From Membranipora membranacea (lineage: Eukaryota > Bryozoa > Gymnolaemata > Cheilostomatida > Membraniporidae): DNA of 64,000 nucleotides. The stretch spans positions 3,596,001 through 3,660,000 of the forward strand of contig OU612075.1 of assembly GCA_914767715.1 (NCBI GenBank), given 5' to 3'. The translations under genes were made by a program, and so were the position numbers. The notes beneath the pieces were generated by a model. The model was not told where the DNA came from, searched no databases, and was given only the letters and a program-made list of their open reading frames with translations. Shown here in pieces: positions 62,133-64,000 of the stretch (position 1 is the first letter of the stretch; the number at the start of each line of letters is the position of its first letter).

Positions 62133-62851
62133 TTATGGGGGCTTTGATATGACCTGGTTCTTTAGTGATTAGCCTTTGAACCTTGGAAATTTCTATCAAA
62201 GGTGGCTTTGAACCATTGATACTACTATTGAAGCAGATTTTAAAAGCTTTGACCAGGCACTAAGGCTTAAATGATTTGCTCAGGTATGACTGTTCGTTTA
62301 GATATTAGCCTTTGAGCCATAGAAAATTCTATTTGAGCAAATTTTAACCATCAACATTTCTATTGAAGCAGATTTTACACATTTTGCCCAGGCACTTAGG
62401 CTTTATTAAGTTGCACTGATGATTGATTGGGGATTGCACATAGACAAAACATTTTTATGCAACCTCATAGATATAGACAAAACTATGTCTATGGGATTGA
62501 ATAAAAATGGCTAGAAAAAGCCAAAAAACCTGTGCTGGCTGTTGCAAGTTTTCTATGTCATAGCATCACCTGCTGTTTTTCATACTAGTCCCAAAGAGAA
62601 GATCTGGTATGAATCTAGTTCTCTTGACAATAATTGAGGATGGATAGGCAAAACTGTAGGTGTTTATTGTGTGCAAAAATAGGGCTCAGCTGCCACATAA
62701 GTTGTCAGAAGTCCCATATGAGAGTTGCTTCATGGGCATTACCTTAATACCACCTCCAAACCTATCGGTTTTCCGGTGGGATAATTGTAGTCACATTAAA
62801 AAACATCAAATGTTAGATGGAACTTTTCCTGTTTCACTGCTTAACAATATA

Positions 62852-63055
62852 ACTAGAACTGATAAGATCAGAGACCACCGAAAAGGAGCAAAACTATTCG
62901 GCTCAGTTGGACAGATCGTAGCTTAGTTCACTCATGGTTCACTGGTCAGAGCGAACATATACACGATTCATTTGTCTGTATTCGGAGTTGCTCCCCTGTC
63001 CATTGGAGGAAAAACAGCTCCGAATTTAGGCAAATCGATCAATATTGATCTAGAG
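62852..63055. repeat. Dispersed repeat unit, copy D
   Basis: Near-identical partner of 60266-60463, including the hairpin (atttgtctgtattcggagtt) and the terminal tcaatattgatctagag. Confidence 0.85.
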
Positions 63056-64000
63056 CAGCTGTGGGCAACCTGCGGCCTAATTGTGGCCTTATACCTGTAA
63101 AACTTTTTATACATAAATTTTGATTCCCCTTTTTTATGTGGCGAACCAAGTATGCATAGCGCTCTGTAAGCTCAAGATTACTATTACTCAAGATTACTAT
63201 TACTAAAAAAAAAGGTTTGCAGCAAGCTTCTAGCTTTGAGATCTGATACAACAATGTTTATAGTACTGAGACAAAGCGCTGCCTGGTAAATAAATACAAA
63301 ATATTGTGGCAAGCTTCTAACGATGAGATCTGAGATAACAATTAGTGTCCACTGCTGCTTTCCAAAAAATAGAGCAGCAAACCTGATGAGGGACAAAACG
63401 GGAGGAAGGTGGTTTATATAAGCCGAAACTGGGTGACACTCATAGATTATGATAAATACAATGCGTATAAACTATGAGGCATAGAGTGATAATGATGCGA
63501 TAACAAAATGAGTAAAATATAGCAGTGCCTGTGGTAAATGAAGAGCGAAGTGAAAATGTAATATAGTGCTGGCAAATTAGAGTATGATAGAGAATTGCCT
63601 GGTCCTTTTCAAGACTCTCTGATGTTATAATTGGAAAAGTGTACTCCCTACTGATTGTTTGCTTATAATCTAAATTGTCGTTTTGTCCTATGGTTCTACT
63701 CGGATGTTCAATAATAGAGATTAGCAGTGTACAGTTTTAATGTGACAAACGCCACTTATAACTGAGTTTCAAACCCTATGAGATCTGAAAATTAAAATGT
63801 TGATAGCTGCTTTCCAAAAAAAAAGTGCAGCAAACCTGGGAGATTCAATCCCACAGCTTACTATGCAGCTTAATAGCTCTTGCTTACTGAGACATGATAA
63901 CAGAGCTAGAAGTCTGTCATGATAAGTGCTGCCTGATAAATAAAAAAAAAGGTTTGCGGCAAGCTTCTAGCTTTGAGATCTGATACAACAATGTTTATAG
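63056..64000. mobile_element. Left end of another hAT-like element, running off the window
   Basis: CAGCTGTGGGCAACCTGCGG directly follows the same 8-mer atctagag used by the element at 60464, and looks like that element's right terminus in reverse. No matching right end and 8-mer were found before 64000. Inside, a 59-bp text (63205-63263, with ggtttgcagcaagcttctag) recurs at 63942-64000. Confidence 0.5.
63830..63900 (-). repeat. tRNA-derived SINE-like unit, copy 2
   Basis: Minus strand: ATGTCTCAGTAAGCAAGAGC then AGCTGTGGGATTGAATCTCC (B-box-like GGATTGAATCTC). Same family as 61286-61372. Confidence 0.55.

Noticed and set aside
1-64000. CRISPR array or bacterial-type operon
   Set aside because: Tandem repeats here are contiguous without unique spacers, and genes are spliced with animal family content.

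Overview
This window is eukaryotic and almost certainly from an animal. Genes are split by GT-AG introns of about 0.1 to 5 kb, there are no operons or bacterial promoters, and the families are metazoan: a C2H2 zinc-finger factor, a GABA-B-like class C GPCR, a CFAP97-type ciliary protein and pseudouridine-5'-phosphatase. The DNA is AT-rich and full of hAT-like and other MITEs, tandem repeats and decayed retroelements. A divergent GABA-B-like receptor would suit a sponge or another marine invertebrate, but the species cannot be fixed from the sequence. All gene models were built by hand from splice sites and reading-frame phase.

Layout. 0.5-2.8 kb (+): the 3' four coding exons of a C2H2 zinc-finger protein. 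4.0-20.1 kb (-): a complete 16-exon, 881-residue GABA-B-like receptor, convergent with the zinc-finger gene. Its intron 8 holds a separate same-strand three-exon gene of unknown family (9.2-10.6 kb) and an element whose RNA-like core copies the 5' end of U2 snRNA. 24.4-25.9 kb (-): a two-exon CFAP97-domain protein of 242 residues. 28.2-30.3 kb (-): a five-exon gene of unknown family (210 residues), followed by a non-autonomous hAT element carrying a copy of part of that gene's last intron. 33.0-35.1 kb (+): orphan coding exons. 35.4-36.6 kb: a terminal-inverted-repeat (TIR) element with a small membrane-protein ORF. 37.6-43.5 kb (-): a complete six-exon pseudouridine-5'-phosphatase (231 residues) with a hAT MITE, a TA-flanked TIR element, a snapback palindrome and two minisatellites in its introns.

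44-64 kb: no intact host gene was found. This part is a transposon graveyard: a 4.07-kb TIR element with a 3.1-kb foldback inside it, nested palindromes, two degenerate non-LTR reverse transcriptases, a degenerate RTE-type endonuclease, a Ty3/gypsy RNase H-integrase relic, tRNA-derived SINE-like units, and a repeat unit present twice with a hAT end at the identical site each time.

The genes do not form an evident pathway. The closest things to an undescribed system are the U2-headed element, the intron-capturing hAT and the nested unknown gene.
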